64,000 nt of DNA from Phycisphaeraceae bacterium. GTDB lineage: Bacteria > Planctomycetota > Phycisphaerae > Phycisphaerales > UBA1924. Both the position numbers and the translations under genes were made by a program. Below, piece by piece: positions 8,040-19,747 of this stretch; the stretch's first letter is position 1, and every line of letters starts with the position of its first letter. The DNA lies in NCBI GenBank assembly GCA_019636555.1, contig JAHBXH010000001.1, forward strand, positions 2,266,928-2,330,927, in the 5' to 3' direction. The notes beneath the pieces are model-generated. The model worked only from the letters and a program-made list of their open reading frames with translations. It made no database searches and had not been told where the DNA came from.

Positions 8040-9515
8040 TCAAGATCCCGACGCCGCAAGCGTCTTGAGCTCGCGCCGGATCACCTTGCCGGTTGCGTTC
8101 CGGGGCAGCGCTTCGAGATGTCGCACTTCAACGGGCACCTTGTATCCAGCCAGATTCTGTCGGCACCAGCCGATCAATTCTTTCTCATCAAACGCCGCGC
8201 CGTCTCGCATCTCGACGAACGCCATCGGCTGCTCGCCCCGCATCGGGTCGCTCACCCCGACAACACCGCTTGCGTTCACCGAAGGATGCCGATCGAGCAC
8301 TTCCTCGATTTCGCGCGGGAACACGTTTTCTCCCCCGATGATGAGCATCTCCTTCAGCCGCCCTGTGATGTGCAGATGACCATCGTCGTCGAATCGTCCG
8401 ATGTCGCCCGTTCGGAAATAGCCGTTGTTGCTGAAAGCCTTCTCGGTCTCTTCCGGTAGATTGAAGTACCCCCGCATCACGTTCGGGCCCTTCATCCACA
8501 CCTCGCCGTCGACATTCGGCGGCAGGCTCCGCCCCGTCGATGAATCGACAATCCTTTGATCGATCAGCGGGATCGGCCGCCCCACCGAACCCGGCCGGAA
8601 CTCGTGCGGGCGGCACCAGTTCGTCACCGGCGAAGTCTCCGTCAATCCGTAACCCTCGTTGATAGTCACGCCGAAGCGCTCGCGAAATCTGTCTCGCACC
8701 GAACTGGGCAGCGGCTCTCCCCCGCTCACCGTGTACCGGAGCGAGCGGAAGTCATCCGCCGTCGCGTCTTTCGCGTGCAGCAGCGCGTTGAACATCGAGG
8801 GGATCGCGACGAGCACCGTCGGCCGGTGCTCGCGCAGCAGCCGGATGATCTTCCCCGGCACGAAGCGCGCGGTGTACACAACCTTTATCCCGCCGCTCAA
8901 CGGCAAGAATGTCAGCACCGTCATGCCGAACGAATGAAACTGGGGCAACACTCCGAGCATGGAATCCGCACGGGAAAACTCCACCCAGTCCCGGATCTGG
9001 CGGATGTTGCTCGTCAGGTTTCCGTGCGTCAGCATGACCCCTTTGGGCTTGCCGCTCGTTCCCGATGTGTAAAGCAGCACCGCAAGGTCTTCATCGCTCG
9101 CCGGCGCGGGCCAGCGAAAGTCCGGAAGACCCGAAAAGTCCATTTCCTCCAGGTACAAAAGATTCTTGACGCGGGGCACGTGCCCCAGATGCTCGATCAT
9201 CGGCTTGACCGTGACGATCGTGTCGGTCCCGCAGTCATCGATGACGTACTGAAGTTCTTCCGGCTTCAGAAGGTAATTTAACGGGACAATCGTCCGCCCG
9301 ATTGTCAAACCCGCCAGCGCCGTCGCCGGAAAACTCCCCCCGGTCGGAAGGAGCAACCCGAGGCGCTGGCTGTGATTCACGGTCTCGAGCCGCGCGGCAA
9401 TGTGGAACACGCCCGCCAGCAATTCAATGTTTTTTGTCGCCCTCCGGTCGTCCACGCAGGCAATCGAGCGCGGATGGCTCAGCAATTGCCACAGGATTGG
9501 ACGATGTACCGTCAA
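8040..9515 (-). CDS. AMP-dependent acyl-CoA synthetase/ligase
   Basis: A 491-residue adenylate-forming enzyme that activates a carboxylic acid as acyl-AMP and then forms the CoA thioester. Seen: the P-loop-like LLYTSGTSGKPKGVMLTHGN, INEGYGLTETSP, the ATP-binding YFRTGDIGRFDDDGHLHI, the hinge GRLKEMLIIGGENVFPREIE and the catalytic-lysine motif LPRNATGKVIRREL at the C-terminus. All core motifs are present and the length suits fatty acyl-CoA ligases; chain-length preference is unknown. The frame continues upstream to 10604, but family similarity begins near 9515. I use TTG 9515, preceded by GGAGG at a short four-base spacing. It is divergent from the SPOR lipoprotein gene. Confidence 0.85.
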   Translation of the reverse strand: MTVHRPILWQLLSHPRSIACVDDRRATKNIELLAGVFHIAARLETVNHSQRLGLLLPTGGSFPATALAGLTIGRTIVPLNYLLKPEELQYVIDDCGTDTIVTVKPMIEHLGHVPRVKNLLYLEEMDFSGLPDFRWPAPASDEDLAVLLYTSGTSGKPKGVMLTHGNLTSNIRQIRDWVEFSRADSMLGVLPQFHSFGMTVLTFLPLSGGIKVVYTARFVPGKIIRLLREHRPTVLVAIPSMFNALLHAKDATADDFRSLRYTVSGGEPLPSSVRDRFRERFGVTINEGYGLTETSPVTNWCRPHEFRPGSVGRPIPLIDQRIVDSSTGRSLPPNVDGEVWMKGPNVMRGYFNLPEETEKAFSNNGYFRTGDIGRFDDDGHLHITGRLKEMLIIGGENVFPREIEEVLDRHPSVNASGVVGVSDPMRGEQPMAFVEMRDGAAFDEKELIGWCRQNLAGYKVPVEVRHLEALPRNATGKVIRRELKTLAASGS

Positions 9516-9620
9516 AGCACCCTCCGAATGGCCAGCGAAACTGGCTAATCCGCCCGCCGGGCGACGATAATACCGAAAACCACCGTCGCCCGGACGGTGC
9601 CGACAAGGAAACCAGCGATC

Positions 9621-10436
9621 ATGACGTCGAACATGCGTGCGACAGGGTTGGCTTTTCTGGTAATCGTCACGGCGTTGCTCCAAGCGTGCGCCTCTTCCCC
9701 GAAACCCGCCCAAGCCGACTATCGCGAGCTCTACAGCCAACACCGTTACGCGGAGGCCTACAAAGCCGCCCTCGAAGCCGAGACAGAGGGTTCCAGCGTT
9801 CAAAAGGAGCAGGCCGCCCTCATTGCCGGCCTCTCCGCCGCGGCGCTCGGCAAGAACGACCAGGCCGAGAAGATTCTCCGCCCGCTGCTCAAGAGCGGCG
9901 ATCAGACCGTCAGCGGCAAGGCCGCCGCACAGCTCGGGCTGATTGCCTATGAGCAAGATCGGCACGCCGAGGCCTCCGAACTCCTGACCGAAGCTTCCAA
10001 CAAGCTGACCGGCGACGAAGCAGCCCGCGCTTCGCTCTATGCCGGAGACACCTTCCGCGCCCAGGGCCGAGCAAGCGAAGCCCGCGCCAGCTATGAGCGC
10101 GCTCAATCGCAGGTGCAGGATGACAGCACGCTGAAAGTGCTGATCTCCGACCGGCTCGCGGCGGTCACCGGCAACCAATCGGTCGGTTCCGGACAGTTCA
10201 CCGTGCAACTCGGCGCGTTCAGCAGCTTCCAGCGCGCCCAGGTTCAGGCCGACCGCTACCGAACCCGTGCACAATCCGCGGGTTACCCATCCCCCCGCAT
10301 CGTGCAGACCACAAGCCAGAAGGGAGTCAAGGTCTACGCGGTCCGCGTCGGCCGATTCCAGAATCGCGGCGCTGCGGAAGCGGTCCAGCAGAAGCTCGGC
10401 ACCGAAGCCAAGATCACGACCGCGAGCGGCGAATAG
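9621..10436 (+). CDS. SPOR-domain lipoprotein with TPR-like helices
   Basis: A 271-residue envelope protein. The N-terminus is a lipoprotein signal (hydrophobic LAFLVIVTALLQACASS, Cys near residue 23). Residues 35-185 form tetratricopeptide-like helical pairs rich in Ala and Glu (YRELYSQHRYAEAYKAALEA, YAGDTFRAQGRASEARASYE). The C-terminal 75 residues form a SPOR domain: GQFTVQLGAFSSFQRAQVQA and VYAVRVGRFQNRGAAEAVQQ. SPOR domains bind denuded peptidoglycan at division sites in model bacteria. ATG 9621 has AAGGAAA nine bases upstream, better than the longer open frame. Its stop lies five bases from the stop of the convergent acpS gene. Confidence 0.85.
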   Translation: MTSNMRATGLAFLVIVTALLQACASSPKPAQADYRELYSQHRYAEAYKAALEAETEGSSVQKEQAALIAGLSAAALGKNDQAEKILRPLLKSGDQTVSGKAAAQLGLIAYEQDRHAEASELLTEASNKLTGDEAARASLYAGDTFRAQGRASEARASYERAQSQVQDDSTLKVLISDRLAAVTGNQSVGSGQFTVQLGAFSSFQRAQVQADRYRTRAQSAGYPSPRIVQTTSQKGVKVYAVRVGRFQNRGAAEAVQQKLGTEAKITTASGE

Positions 10437-10441
10437 CAGTC

Positions 10442-10831
10442 TTACGACTCGAAGATCACCGAAGCCGTTGCGACGCTGGCCGCGTGGCTGATGCTGACGT
10501 GAAATGTCTTCGCGCCAAGCCCCGCGGCGATTTCCGACGCCTTGCCGTGCAAACGCAACGACGGCGCGCCCGATGGCTGATTCAGAATCTCGACATCCGT
10601 CCACGCGATGCCATCGCGCCAGCCGGTTCCGAGTGCTTTGAGCGCCGCTTCCTTTGCCGCGAATCGCCCGGCGAGATGCTCGGCACGCTTCGACTCGTTG
10701 GCCTGTCGCCCGGCGCTCTCACGCTCCGCGATTGTAAAGACGCGATCGAGGAATCGATCGCCGTGATCGGCCACCATCTCGCGGATGCGGTCCACACTCG
10801 TGAGATCAATCCCGTGTCCGACGATTGCCAT
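10442..10831 (-). CDS. acpS: Holo-[acyl-carrier-protein] synthase
   Basis: A 129-residue AcpS-type phosphopantetheinyl transferase, which moves 4'-phosphopantetheine from CoA to a serine of acyl carrier protein. Seen: the N-terminal GHGIDLTSVDRI with the metal-binding Asp, the central HLAGRFAAKEAALKALGTG with the catalytic Glu, and FHVSISHAASVATASVI at the end. Length is normal (about 120-130). It is the last gene of the minus-strand run, 21 bases after the FmdB-like gene. The adjacent chaperone genes suggest only operon sharing. Confidence 0.92.
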   Translation of the reverse strand: MAIVGHGIDLTSVDRIREMVADHGDRFLDRVFTIAERESAGRQANESKRAEHLAGRFAAKEAALKALGTGWRDGIAWTDVEILNQPSGAPSLRLHGKASEIAAGLGAKTFHVSISHAASVATASVIFES

Positions 10832-10852
10832 GGTGCGTCGCGCCCGCTTTGA

Positions 10853-11224
10853 TCACGCTTCTTTGGAAGATTTCTTGCCCTTGGCTTTCGGCTCCGGCTT
10901 CGCCGCCGGCTCGGACTTCTTCGCCGCGACCGGTTCGGACTTCGTGGTCTCGCTTTTCCCAGCGTCGGATTTTCCCTTTTCTGCCGCGCCGTCGGCCTTG
11001 CCGCCGCCCTTCTCTGCTTCCGCGGCCTTCTTATACGAATCCGACCTGTAATCCGTAATGTAAAAACCCGAGCCCTTGAACATCAGCGCCGCGCCGGTGC
11101 CGATGAGCCGTTCGAGCTTGTTTTTGCCGCACTTTGGACACTTCTTGAGGAGCGGCGCCGTCATCGACTGGAATTCTTCGAAGGTGTGTCCGCAGGCGTT
11201 GCACTTGTAGTCGTACGTTGGCAT
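10853..11224 (-). CDS. FmdB-type zinc-ribbon protein
   Basis: A 123-residue protein. Residues 1-60 form a zinc ribbon: PTYDYKCNACGHTFEEFQSM and KCPKCGKNKLERLIG, two CxxC pairs in FmdB/CxxC_CxxC_SSSS spacing, then GSGFYITDYRSDSYKKAA. The last 55 residues are a low-complexity Lys/Ala/Glu/Pro tail (KPEPKAKGKKSSKEA), probably disordered. The family is linked by name to regulation of amide-use operons, but most members are uncharacterised. It sits 17 bases downstream of grpE on the same strand, so expression with the chaperone genes is likely. Confidence 0.88.
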   Translation of the reverse strand: MPTYDYKCNACGHTFEEFQSMTAPLLKKCPKCGKNKLERLIGTGAALMFKGSGFYITDYRSDSYKKAAEAEKGGGKADGAAEKGKSDAGKSETTKSEPVAAKKSEPAAKPEPKAKGKKSSKEA

Positions 11225-11241
11225 GGGAGAAAACCGCAGAG

Positions 11242-11796
11242 TTACTCGGTCGGAGAAACGGAAACCTTCGCGGGCCGAAGCACCTTGTCGCCGCCGCCCG
11301 CCGCGGCGCCCGCGAGCGAATACCCGGCCTGAAATGTCGCAACCACCTTACCCGGCTCGATGCCATCCGCCTTCTGCTGCATGATTGCTTCGTGTATGCC
11401 CGGGACAAACTCATCGCCCGGCTGAGGGTTGATGATTTTCAGCCCCTGCTGCTGCAGAACCCGGAGCAATTCCTCGCGGATGACCTTCACGCCCGAAACG
11501 ATCTGTTCCGCCGTGACCTTGTTCGTGTCCTGCTGCAGCGCGAGATCGAAGTGATCGATGACTGAAACGATTCCCTGCACGACACCCGCGACGCCGGTCG
11601 CCTTGGCGATCTGTTCGTTCGAATACGAGCGCTTCTGGTAGTTCTGAAAATCCGCCATCGTGCGGAGAGCGCGGCTGTTCGCTTCCGACAATTCGGCCTC
11701 AAGCTTCGAGACTTTTTCCTGGAGCGCGAGATTCGTTTCCGGATCGCCTTCCTCCGGAATCTCCCACTCCCGCGGATTGTCCGATTCGCTGTTCAT
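11242..11796 (-). CDS. grpE: Nucleotide exchange factor GrpE
   Basis: A 184-residue GrpE, which releases ADP from DnaK in the Hsp70 cycle. It has an acidic N-terminus, a long coiled-coil helix (ALQEKVSKLEAELSEANSRA), DFQNYQKRSYSNEQ, the four-helix segment VSVIDHFDLALQQD, and the C-terminal beta domain ending GYSLAGAAAGGGDKVLRPAKV. ATG 11796 (MNSESD) has AAGGA a few bases upstream; an upstream ATG ten codons earlier lacks a ribosome site. It follows dnaJ by 75 bases on the same strand. No dnaK is in the window, so the Hsp70 partner is encoded elsewhere. Confidence 0.92.
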   Translation of the reverse strand: MNSESDNPREWEIPEEGDPETNLALQEKVSKLEAELSEANSRALRTMADFQNYQKRSYSNEQIAKATGVAGVVQGIVSVIDHFDLALQQDTNKVTAEQIVSGVKVIREELLRVLQQQGLKIINPQPGDEFVPGIHEAIMQQKADGIEPGKVVATFQAGYSLAGAAAGGGDKVLRPAKVSVSPTE

Positions 11797-11871
11797 GTCG
11801 TCCTTGGATCTTGAGATCATTGCCACTCAATCTGTTGCGGTCTGCGCTCGCGCAGGCGGGAGAATCGGGAC

Positions 11872-13640
<1,769 letters not shown>

Positions 13641-13691
13641 AATCGAATCCGCTCGCTCTCGCGAACGGATTCGGTGGTTTTCGTTCTGCCC

Positions 13692-13719
13692 TAGTGCCAA
13701 ATGCCTAGTGCCCAGTGCC
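13692..13719 (-). repeat. Four-unit heptamer array (GGCACTR type)
   Basis: On the minus strand this 28-base stretch reads as four consecutive heptamers: GGCACTG, GGCACTA, GGCATTT, GGCACTA. It ends a few bases below the groEL1 stop and lies between that gene and the membrane-protein gene. Its unit resembles the GGCATCR unit of the two arrays around the four-helix-bundle gene about 2 kb away. Confidence 0.65.
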
Positions 13720-13725
13720 TTTTCT

Positions 13726-15348
13726 TCACGCCGTCGCGCCCGCCGTCACTTCCTGTTCTTCCTTCAGGTCCGTGATCAGCACATCCGTCGTCAGCATCAG
13801 GCCCGCCACCGACGCGGCATTGATCAGCGCGGTCTTCGCAACCAGCGCGGGGTCGATGATGCCGTCCTTGACAAGGTCGGTGTATTCGCCCGTTGCGGAG
13901 TTGAAGCCGAACGAGTTGCCACCCTTGCCGCCATCCTTAATCTTCTCGACGACGAGGTCGCCATCGAAGCCGGCGTTCTCCGCGATCTGCTTGGCGCAGG
14001 CCTCGACCGCGTTGGCGACGATGTCGAAGCCGAGCTTCTCGTCACCCTTCGCCTTTCCGGCGGCCTTCAGAATCGCATCCTGCGTGCGAAGCAGCGCAAC
14101 GCCGCCGCCGGGCACATAGCCCTCTTTTGCCGCCGCACGGGTCGCGTGCAACGCATCGTCCACGAGATCCTTGGTGGACTTCATGGCGATCTCCGTCGCG
14201 CCGCCCACGTTGATCATCGCCACGCCGCTCGTCAACTTGGCGAGACGCTCCATCAGCTTCTCACGGTCGTAGTCGCTGGTGGACTTCTCGTGCTGCGCCT
14301 TGATCTGGTTCGCACGCGCCGTGATGTCGGCCTTCTTGCCGGCGCCCTCGATGATCGTCGTGTCGTCCTTCGTGATGACGAGCTTCTTGGCGCGACCGAG
14401 CTCCGAGAGCTCGATGCTCTCGATCGAGCGGCCCAGGTCTTCCGCGATGAACGTGCCGCCGGTGAGAGTGGCGATATCGCCCATCATGGCCTTGCGCCGA
14501 TCGCCGAATCCCGGCGCCTTGACGGCGCAGATCTTGAGCGTGCCGCGCAAACGGTTGACGACGAGCGTCGCGAGCGCCTCGTTCTCGACTTCCTCCGCGA
14601 TGAGGAGAATCGGCTTGCCCGTAGCGACGACCTTGTTCAGGAGCGGCAGCAGATCGGGCAGGTTGCTGATCTTCTTCTCGTAGAGCAGGATGTACGCGTC
14701 CTCGAGCACGCACTCGGCGGTCTTCGGGTCGGTCATGAAGTACGGCGACAGGTAGCCCTTATCGAACTGCATTCCCTCGACGTAGTCGAGCGTGGTCTCA
14801 GCGGTCTTGCCCTCTTCGATCTCAACAACGCCCTCGGCGCCGACGCGGTCGATCGCTTCGGCGATCAGATCACCGACCGCGGCATCGTGATTCGCTGAAA
14901 CCGTCGCGATCTTCTTGTAGTCCTCGCGACCCTTGCACTTGATGGCCATGCCGTCGATGGCATCGGCCGCAGCCGCCGCGGCGTTGTTGATGCCGCGCTG
15001 CAGGTGCACCGGGTTCGCGCCGGCGGTCACGTGGCGCAGGCCCTCGGAGAAGATCGCCTGGGCGAGCACCGTCGCGGCGGTCGTGCCGTCGCCGGCCTTG
15101 TCGGCCGTCTTCTTCGCGACCTCGTTCACCATCTTCGCGCCCATCGACTGAAACGGCGCGGGGAGCGAGACTTCCTTCGAGACCGAGACGCCGTCCTTGG
15201 TGACGTGCGGGCCGCCGTAGGACTTCTCGATGACGACAAAGCGGCCCGAAGGACCCATCGTGCACTTGACCGCATCGGCGAGGGCATCAACGCCTTTCTT
15301 CATCTCGACGAGAGCGGAATCGGAGAACATCAACTGTTTCGTAGACAT
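13726..15348 (-). CDS. groL: Chaperonin GroEL, copy linked to groES (no GGM tail)
   Basis: A 540-residue 60-kDa chaperonin that folds client proteins in an ATP-driven double ring with GroES. Conserved: [110 protein letters not shown] and [16 protein letters not shown]. The C-terminus is short ([11 protein letters not shown]), without the Gly-Gly-Met repeats of the second groEL here. ATG 15348 has GAGGTG upstream. groES lies upstream but is separated by an inserted four-helix-bundle gene. I see no CIRCE element. Confidence 0.95.
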   Translation of the reverse strand: MSTKQLMFSDSALVEMKKGVDALADAVKCTMGPSGRFVVIEKSYGGPHVTKDGVSVSKEVSLPAPFQSMGAKMVNEVAKKTADKAGDGTTAATVLAQAIFSEGLRHVTAGANPVHLQRGINNAAAAAADAIDGMAIKCKGREDYKKIATVSANHDAAVGDLIAEAIDRVGAEGVVEIEEGKTAETTLDYVEGMQFDKGYLSPYFMTDPKTAECVLEDAYILLYEKKISNLPDLLPLLNKVVATGKPILLIAEEVENEALATLVVNRLRGTLKICAVKAPGFGDRRKAMMGDIATLTGGTFIAEDLGRSIESIELSELGRAKKLVITKDDTTIIEGAGKKADITARANQIKAQHEKSTSDYDREKLMERLAKLTSGVAMINVGGATEIAMKSTKDLVDDALHATRAAAKEGYVPGGGVALLRTQDAILKAAGKAKGDEKLGFDIVANAVEACAKQIAENAGFDGDLVVEKIKDGGKGGNSFGFNSATGEYTDLVKDGIIDPALVAKTALINAASVAGLMLTTDVLITDLKEEQEVTAGATA

Positions 15349-15363
15349 TGGATTCACCTCTGA

Positions 15364-15391
15364 GGCATCGGGCATCAGGCATCGGGCATCA
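15364..15391 (+). repeat. Four-unit heptamer array (GGCATCR), left of four-helix-bundle gene
   Basis: On the plus strand this is GGCATCG, GGCATCA, GGCATCG, GGCATCA in perfect register (28 bases). It sits between the groEL1 ribosome site and the stop of the four-helix-bundle gene, and is the inverted counterpart of the array at 15780-15807. Confidence 0.85.
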
Positions 15392-15405
15392 GCCGAGCCT
15401 GCCGA

Positions 15406-15777
15406 TCAATTCTGTTTTCCCTCAATGCTGCGGATAAGACCTTGAAGGATCTTTCCGCACTCATGAATTCGCTGATTCACTTCTTCGTGTGCCACCTGAG
15501 TGATGTAATTCAGGCGTAACGCGAAGAGGCACTGTGTGTCAATTTCGAAAAGCCCTCCCCGAGCGACTCGCAGAAATCGTAAATAGTCCTGCGTCGATCC
15601 GCGACCATATCCCTCCGCTATATTGCTCGCGACCGAAACCGAAGCTCGTCTCAACTGGCTCACTAGTCCGAAGCGCTCATGGTCGGGAAGCGAGGCCGCC
15701 AGCCGGTAGATCAACAAACCGAGATCCATGGCCTTTTGCCAAGCCACCAAGTCGCGATGTGAATTGATCTCACTCAT
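15406..15777 (-). CDS. Four-helix bundle protein (S23-like)
   Basis: A 123-residue all-helical protein of the four-helix-bundle/S23 family: SHRDLVAWQKAMDLGLLIY, DHERFGLVSQLRRASVSVA, then SNIAEGYGRGSTQDYLRFLR and GGLFEIDTQCLFALRLNYI. Members were first met in 23S rRNA intervening sequences and also occur as stand-alone genes; their function is unclear. The gene lies between groES and groEL in the same orientation, bracketed by two inverted heptamer arrays. ATG 15777 starts three bases after the upstream array, so any ribosome site must lie in or before the array (a GGAG is about 20 bases upstream). The setting suggests insertion as a unit. Confidence 0.88.
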   Translation of the reverse strand: MSEINSHRDLVAWQKAMDLGLLIYRLAASLPDHERFGLVSQLRRASVSVASNIAEGYGRGSTQDYLRFLRVARGGLFEIDTQCLFALRLNYITQVAHEEVNQRIHECGKILQGLIRSIEGKQN

Positions 15778-15779
15778 GC

Positions 15780-15807
15780 TGATGCCTGATGCCCAACTCC
15801 TGATGCC
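15780..15807 (-). repeat. Four-unit heptamer array, right of four-helix-bundle gene
   Basis: On the minus strand this 28-base stretch reads GGCATCA, GGAGTTG, GGCATCA, GGCATCA; three of four units are exact. It fills the gap between the groES stop at 15815 and the four-helix-bundle start at 15777, and is inverted relative to the array at 15364-15391. Confidence 0.8.
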
Positions 15808-15814
15808 TCCGGAA

Positions 15815-16105
15815 CTAGCCCTCAATCACTCCCAGCAGTTCCGACTCCCGCAGGATCAGGTGCTTTTCACCCTTGATCTCGACTTCGGTGCCTGCGTACT
15901 TGCCGTAAACAACCGTGTCGCCCTTGCTCACGCTCATCTCGGCGCGCTTGCCGTTCTCGAGGCGCTTGCCGGGCCCCGTCGCCACGACGCTCCCCTTCAC
16001 CGGCTTTTCCTTGGCGGTCTCGGGAAGGTAGATGCCCGAAGCGGTCTTGGTTTCGGCTTCGATCGGCTTGACGAGCACGCGGTCTTCGAGTGGTTTCACG
16101 GCCAT
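15815..16105 (-). CDS. groS: Co-chaperonin GroES
   Basis: A 96-residue 10-kDa co-chaperonin that caps the GroEL ring. Seen: MAVKPLEDRVLVKPIEAETK, the mobile-loop region TASGIYLPETAKEKP, GSVVATGPGKRLENGKRAEM, GDTVVYGKYAGTEVEIKGEK and the final HLILRESELLGVIEG. Length is standard. ATG 16105 follows AAGGAGATTCTGAA, a strong ribosome site, and the longer open frame is not needed. It is first in a groES / four-helix-bundle / groEL1 series; the HIT gene lies 84 bases upstream on the same strand. The upstream region contains no CIRCE inverted repeat that I can see. Confidence 0.95.
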   Translation of the reverse strand: MAVKPLEDRVLVKPIEAETKTASGIYLPETAKEKPVKGSVVATGPGKRLENGKRAEMSVSKGDTVVYGKYAGTEVEIKGEKHLILRESELLGVIEG

Positions 16106-16189
16106 TTCAGAATCTCCTTCAAGATGCTGCAATCGATTGATTGCGTCGTGTGCGAATGAATCGGGCTCGGCGCCCGCTTGCAAAATTTC

Positions 16190-16693
16190 CTATTCCGCTT
16201 TGGAAGCCTCCGAGGCTTTTTCGTGTTTGCGCGCCTTCACGAGTTCGGCGCGGATCGACTCGATCAGTTCCTGGTCCTTTGCCGGGTTCAGCTTCGTCGC
16301 GGCATATTCCGGCGTGCCTTCCTTGTGCATCTGGCCCCACACCGGCGCGAGCGGATCGGCATCGGTCTTTCGCCGCGGAAAAATGTGCCAGTGGATGTGG
16401 TGCACGACATTGCCGAGTGATTCACAGTTGAGCTTGTGTGGACGAAGCGCGTTGTGCACGGCTTCGGCAACCTGCGTCATCTCCTCGATGAAGCGGACCC
16501 GCGCGGCCCGCGCGAGCTGGTGCAGTTCCGTCGCCGGCGTCTTCGAAAGAAAGAGCGTGTAGCCCCGGAACTGCTGCGAATCGCCGAGCACGGCAAAGCC
16601 CGTGTCAAGCTCCGCGATGAAGCCGGGGTGCTTCCCGGCGCGGCACTCGGCCACGCGATTGCAGATCTCGCATTCTTGCTGGTGTCCTGCCAT
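16190..16693 (-). CDS. HIT family protein
   Basis: A 167-residue histidine-triad nucleotide hydrolase or transferase. The signature is NVVHHIHWHIFPRR near residues 95-108, giving the H-x-H-x-H pattern of the family. An N-terminal CEICN could form half of a zinc site, as in some HIT proteins. GYTLFLSKTPATELHQL matches the usual strand-helix before the active site. The C-terminus is a charged helix (KARKHEKASEASKAE). The substrate is unknown; adenosine phosphoramidates or dinucleoside polyphosphates are typical. It lies between dedA and groES, all minus strand. Confidence 0.88.
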   Translation of the reverse strand: MAGHQQECEICNRVAECRAGKHPGFIAELDTGFAVLGDSQQFRGYTLFLSKTPATELHQLARAARVRFIEEMTQVAEAVHNALRPHKLNCESLGNVVHHIHWHIFPRRKTDADPLAPVWGQMHKEGTPEYAATKLNPAKDQELIESIRAELVKARKHEKASEASKAE

Positions 16694-16710
16694 GTGTTTC
16701 CCCCGGCGCG

Positions 16711-17448
16711 CTAAGCCGCGTCGGACTTGCGGGGCTCCAGTGAAGGTGCGGGGCTGATGACGGTGGACGCGGGTAGAGCAGGCGATCTTTTCTCGCGGTA
16801 CGCCATCACAAACTCAAACGCGATCGGCAGTACCGAGACCACGATGATCCCGAGAATTACCAGAGAGAAATTGTCCTTGACGATCGGCATGTTTCCGAAG
16901 GCGTAACCAGCGGCCACGCACACGCCGACCCACAGAAACGCGCCGGCAACATTGTAAAAAAAGAACTTCGAGTAGTTCATCGCGCCGGCTCCCGCAACGA
17001 ACGGAACAAAGGTCCGGACGATCGGCACAAAGCGACCAATCACAACCGCCTTGCCGCCGTACTTCTCGTAGAACGCGTGCGCCTTGTCGAGGTGCTTGCG
17101 GTTCAGGAGTTTTTCGAGCAGAGACGGCCTGCGATCCGGATCGAGCTCCTTGCAAAAAACCCGCGGACCAATCCACTTTCCAGCCGCGTAGTTCACGGCA
17201 TCACCCAGAATCGCCGCGAAGATGAGGAGCAACGACACGATCCAGACATTGAACGCGTGAGGCTGCGACGCCGCGAGCGCGCCCGCCGCAAAGAGCAGCG
17301 AATCGCCCGGCAGAAACGGCGTCACCACGAGTCCGGTTTCGGCGAAGACGATGGCGAAGAGGATCGCGTACACCCACGGGCCGTGCGAAGTCAGCAGCCC
17401 GGCGAGGGCCTGATCGATGTGGAGGATGTTGTGGATCAGTTCCTGCAT
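16711..17448 (-). CDS. DedA family membrane protein
   Basis: A 245-residue polytopic inner-membrane protein. Typical motifs: GPWVYAILFAIVFAETGLVV followed by TPFLPGDSLLFAAGAL, then GDAVNYAAGKWIG, YEKYGGKAVVIGRFVPIVR, FVPFVAGAGAMNYSKFFFYN and a final hydrophobic span VILGIIVVSVLPIAFEFV. The E/D and R residues in FAETG and GRFVPIVRTFVP are those important in E. coli YqjA/YghB. DedA proteins include undecaprenyl-phosphate and other lipid transporters or scramblases; which lipid is used here is unknown. It starts 39 bases downstream of the small ORF that follows groEL2. Confidence 0.9.
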   Translation of the reverse strand: MQELIHNILHIDQALAGLLTSHGPWVYAILFAIVFAETGLVVTPFLPGDSLLFAAGALAASQPHAFNVWIVSLLLIFAAILGDAVNYAAGKWIGPRVFCKELDPDRRPSLLEKLLNRKHLDKAHAFYEKYGGKAVVIGRFVPIVRTFVPFVAGAGAMNYSKFFFYNVAGAFLWVGVCVAAGYAFGNMPIVKDNFSLVILGIIVVSVLPIAFEFVMAYREKRSPALPASTVISPAPSLEPRKSDAA

Positions 17449-17487
17449 GGAATCTCAAAATATTTTCTTGCATCAAGGCGTTCGCCG

Positions 17488-17751
17488 CTAATTGGTCCTC
17501 TCCACAGCCGACTCCAGACAGCATTCATGCCAAATACCGGGAATCTTGTCCAATTCGTACAGCACATCGCCGCCGTGATAAAAGCTGACTTCGATAACCA
17601 CCGAATCTTGACCGGCATATCTGAGTTGCTCTTCCGTCACTGGGTGATGCAATTTCCAACTGTTCTTGAACTCCTCGAGTCGCTGCACAGCCGCGATTGA
17701 AACGCGCTCGCCCACTAAGAACCGATTCTGGTACGGCTGTGACTCATGCAC
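17488..17751 (-). CDS. Small hypothetical protein downstream of groEL2
   Basis: About 87 residues, family not recognised. The sequence looks coding: HESQPYQNRFLVGERVSIAA, RLEEFKNSWKLHHPVTEEQL, RYAGQDSVVIEVSFYHGGDV and YELDKIPGIWHECCLE. It resembles a small beta-rich domain without a signal peptide. The frame is open into the end of groEL2, but GTG 17751, with GGAAA eight bases upstream, starts just after the groEL2 stop and is preferred. The next gene, dedA, starts 39 bases on. It might be co-transcribed with groEL2. Confidence 0.6.
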   Translation of the reverse strand: MHESQPYQNRFLVGERVSIAAVQRLEEFKNSWKLHHPVTEEQLRYAGQDSVVIEVSFYHGGDVLYELDKIPGIWHECCLESAVERTN

Positions 17752-17765
17752 AAGAATGTTTCCGA

Positions 17766-19628
<1,863 letters not shown>

Positions 19629-19747
19629 CTATCGGACACGAGCGGCGAAATGGGGGTGTGTTCGGGTGGCCTGCGGATCGAACCGAGGATTCGTTGCCAC
19701 TCGATGCCTTCGGGGCTTTCGGGGGCTGCCAGTTCGGCAGGCTCGAA

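Noticed and set aside
16106..16189. Possible CIRCE heat-shock operator upstream of groES
   Set aside because: The region lacks the TTAGCACTC inverted repeat; none is seen upstream of groEL2 either.
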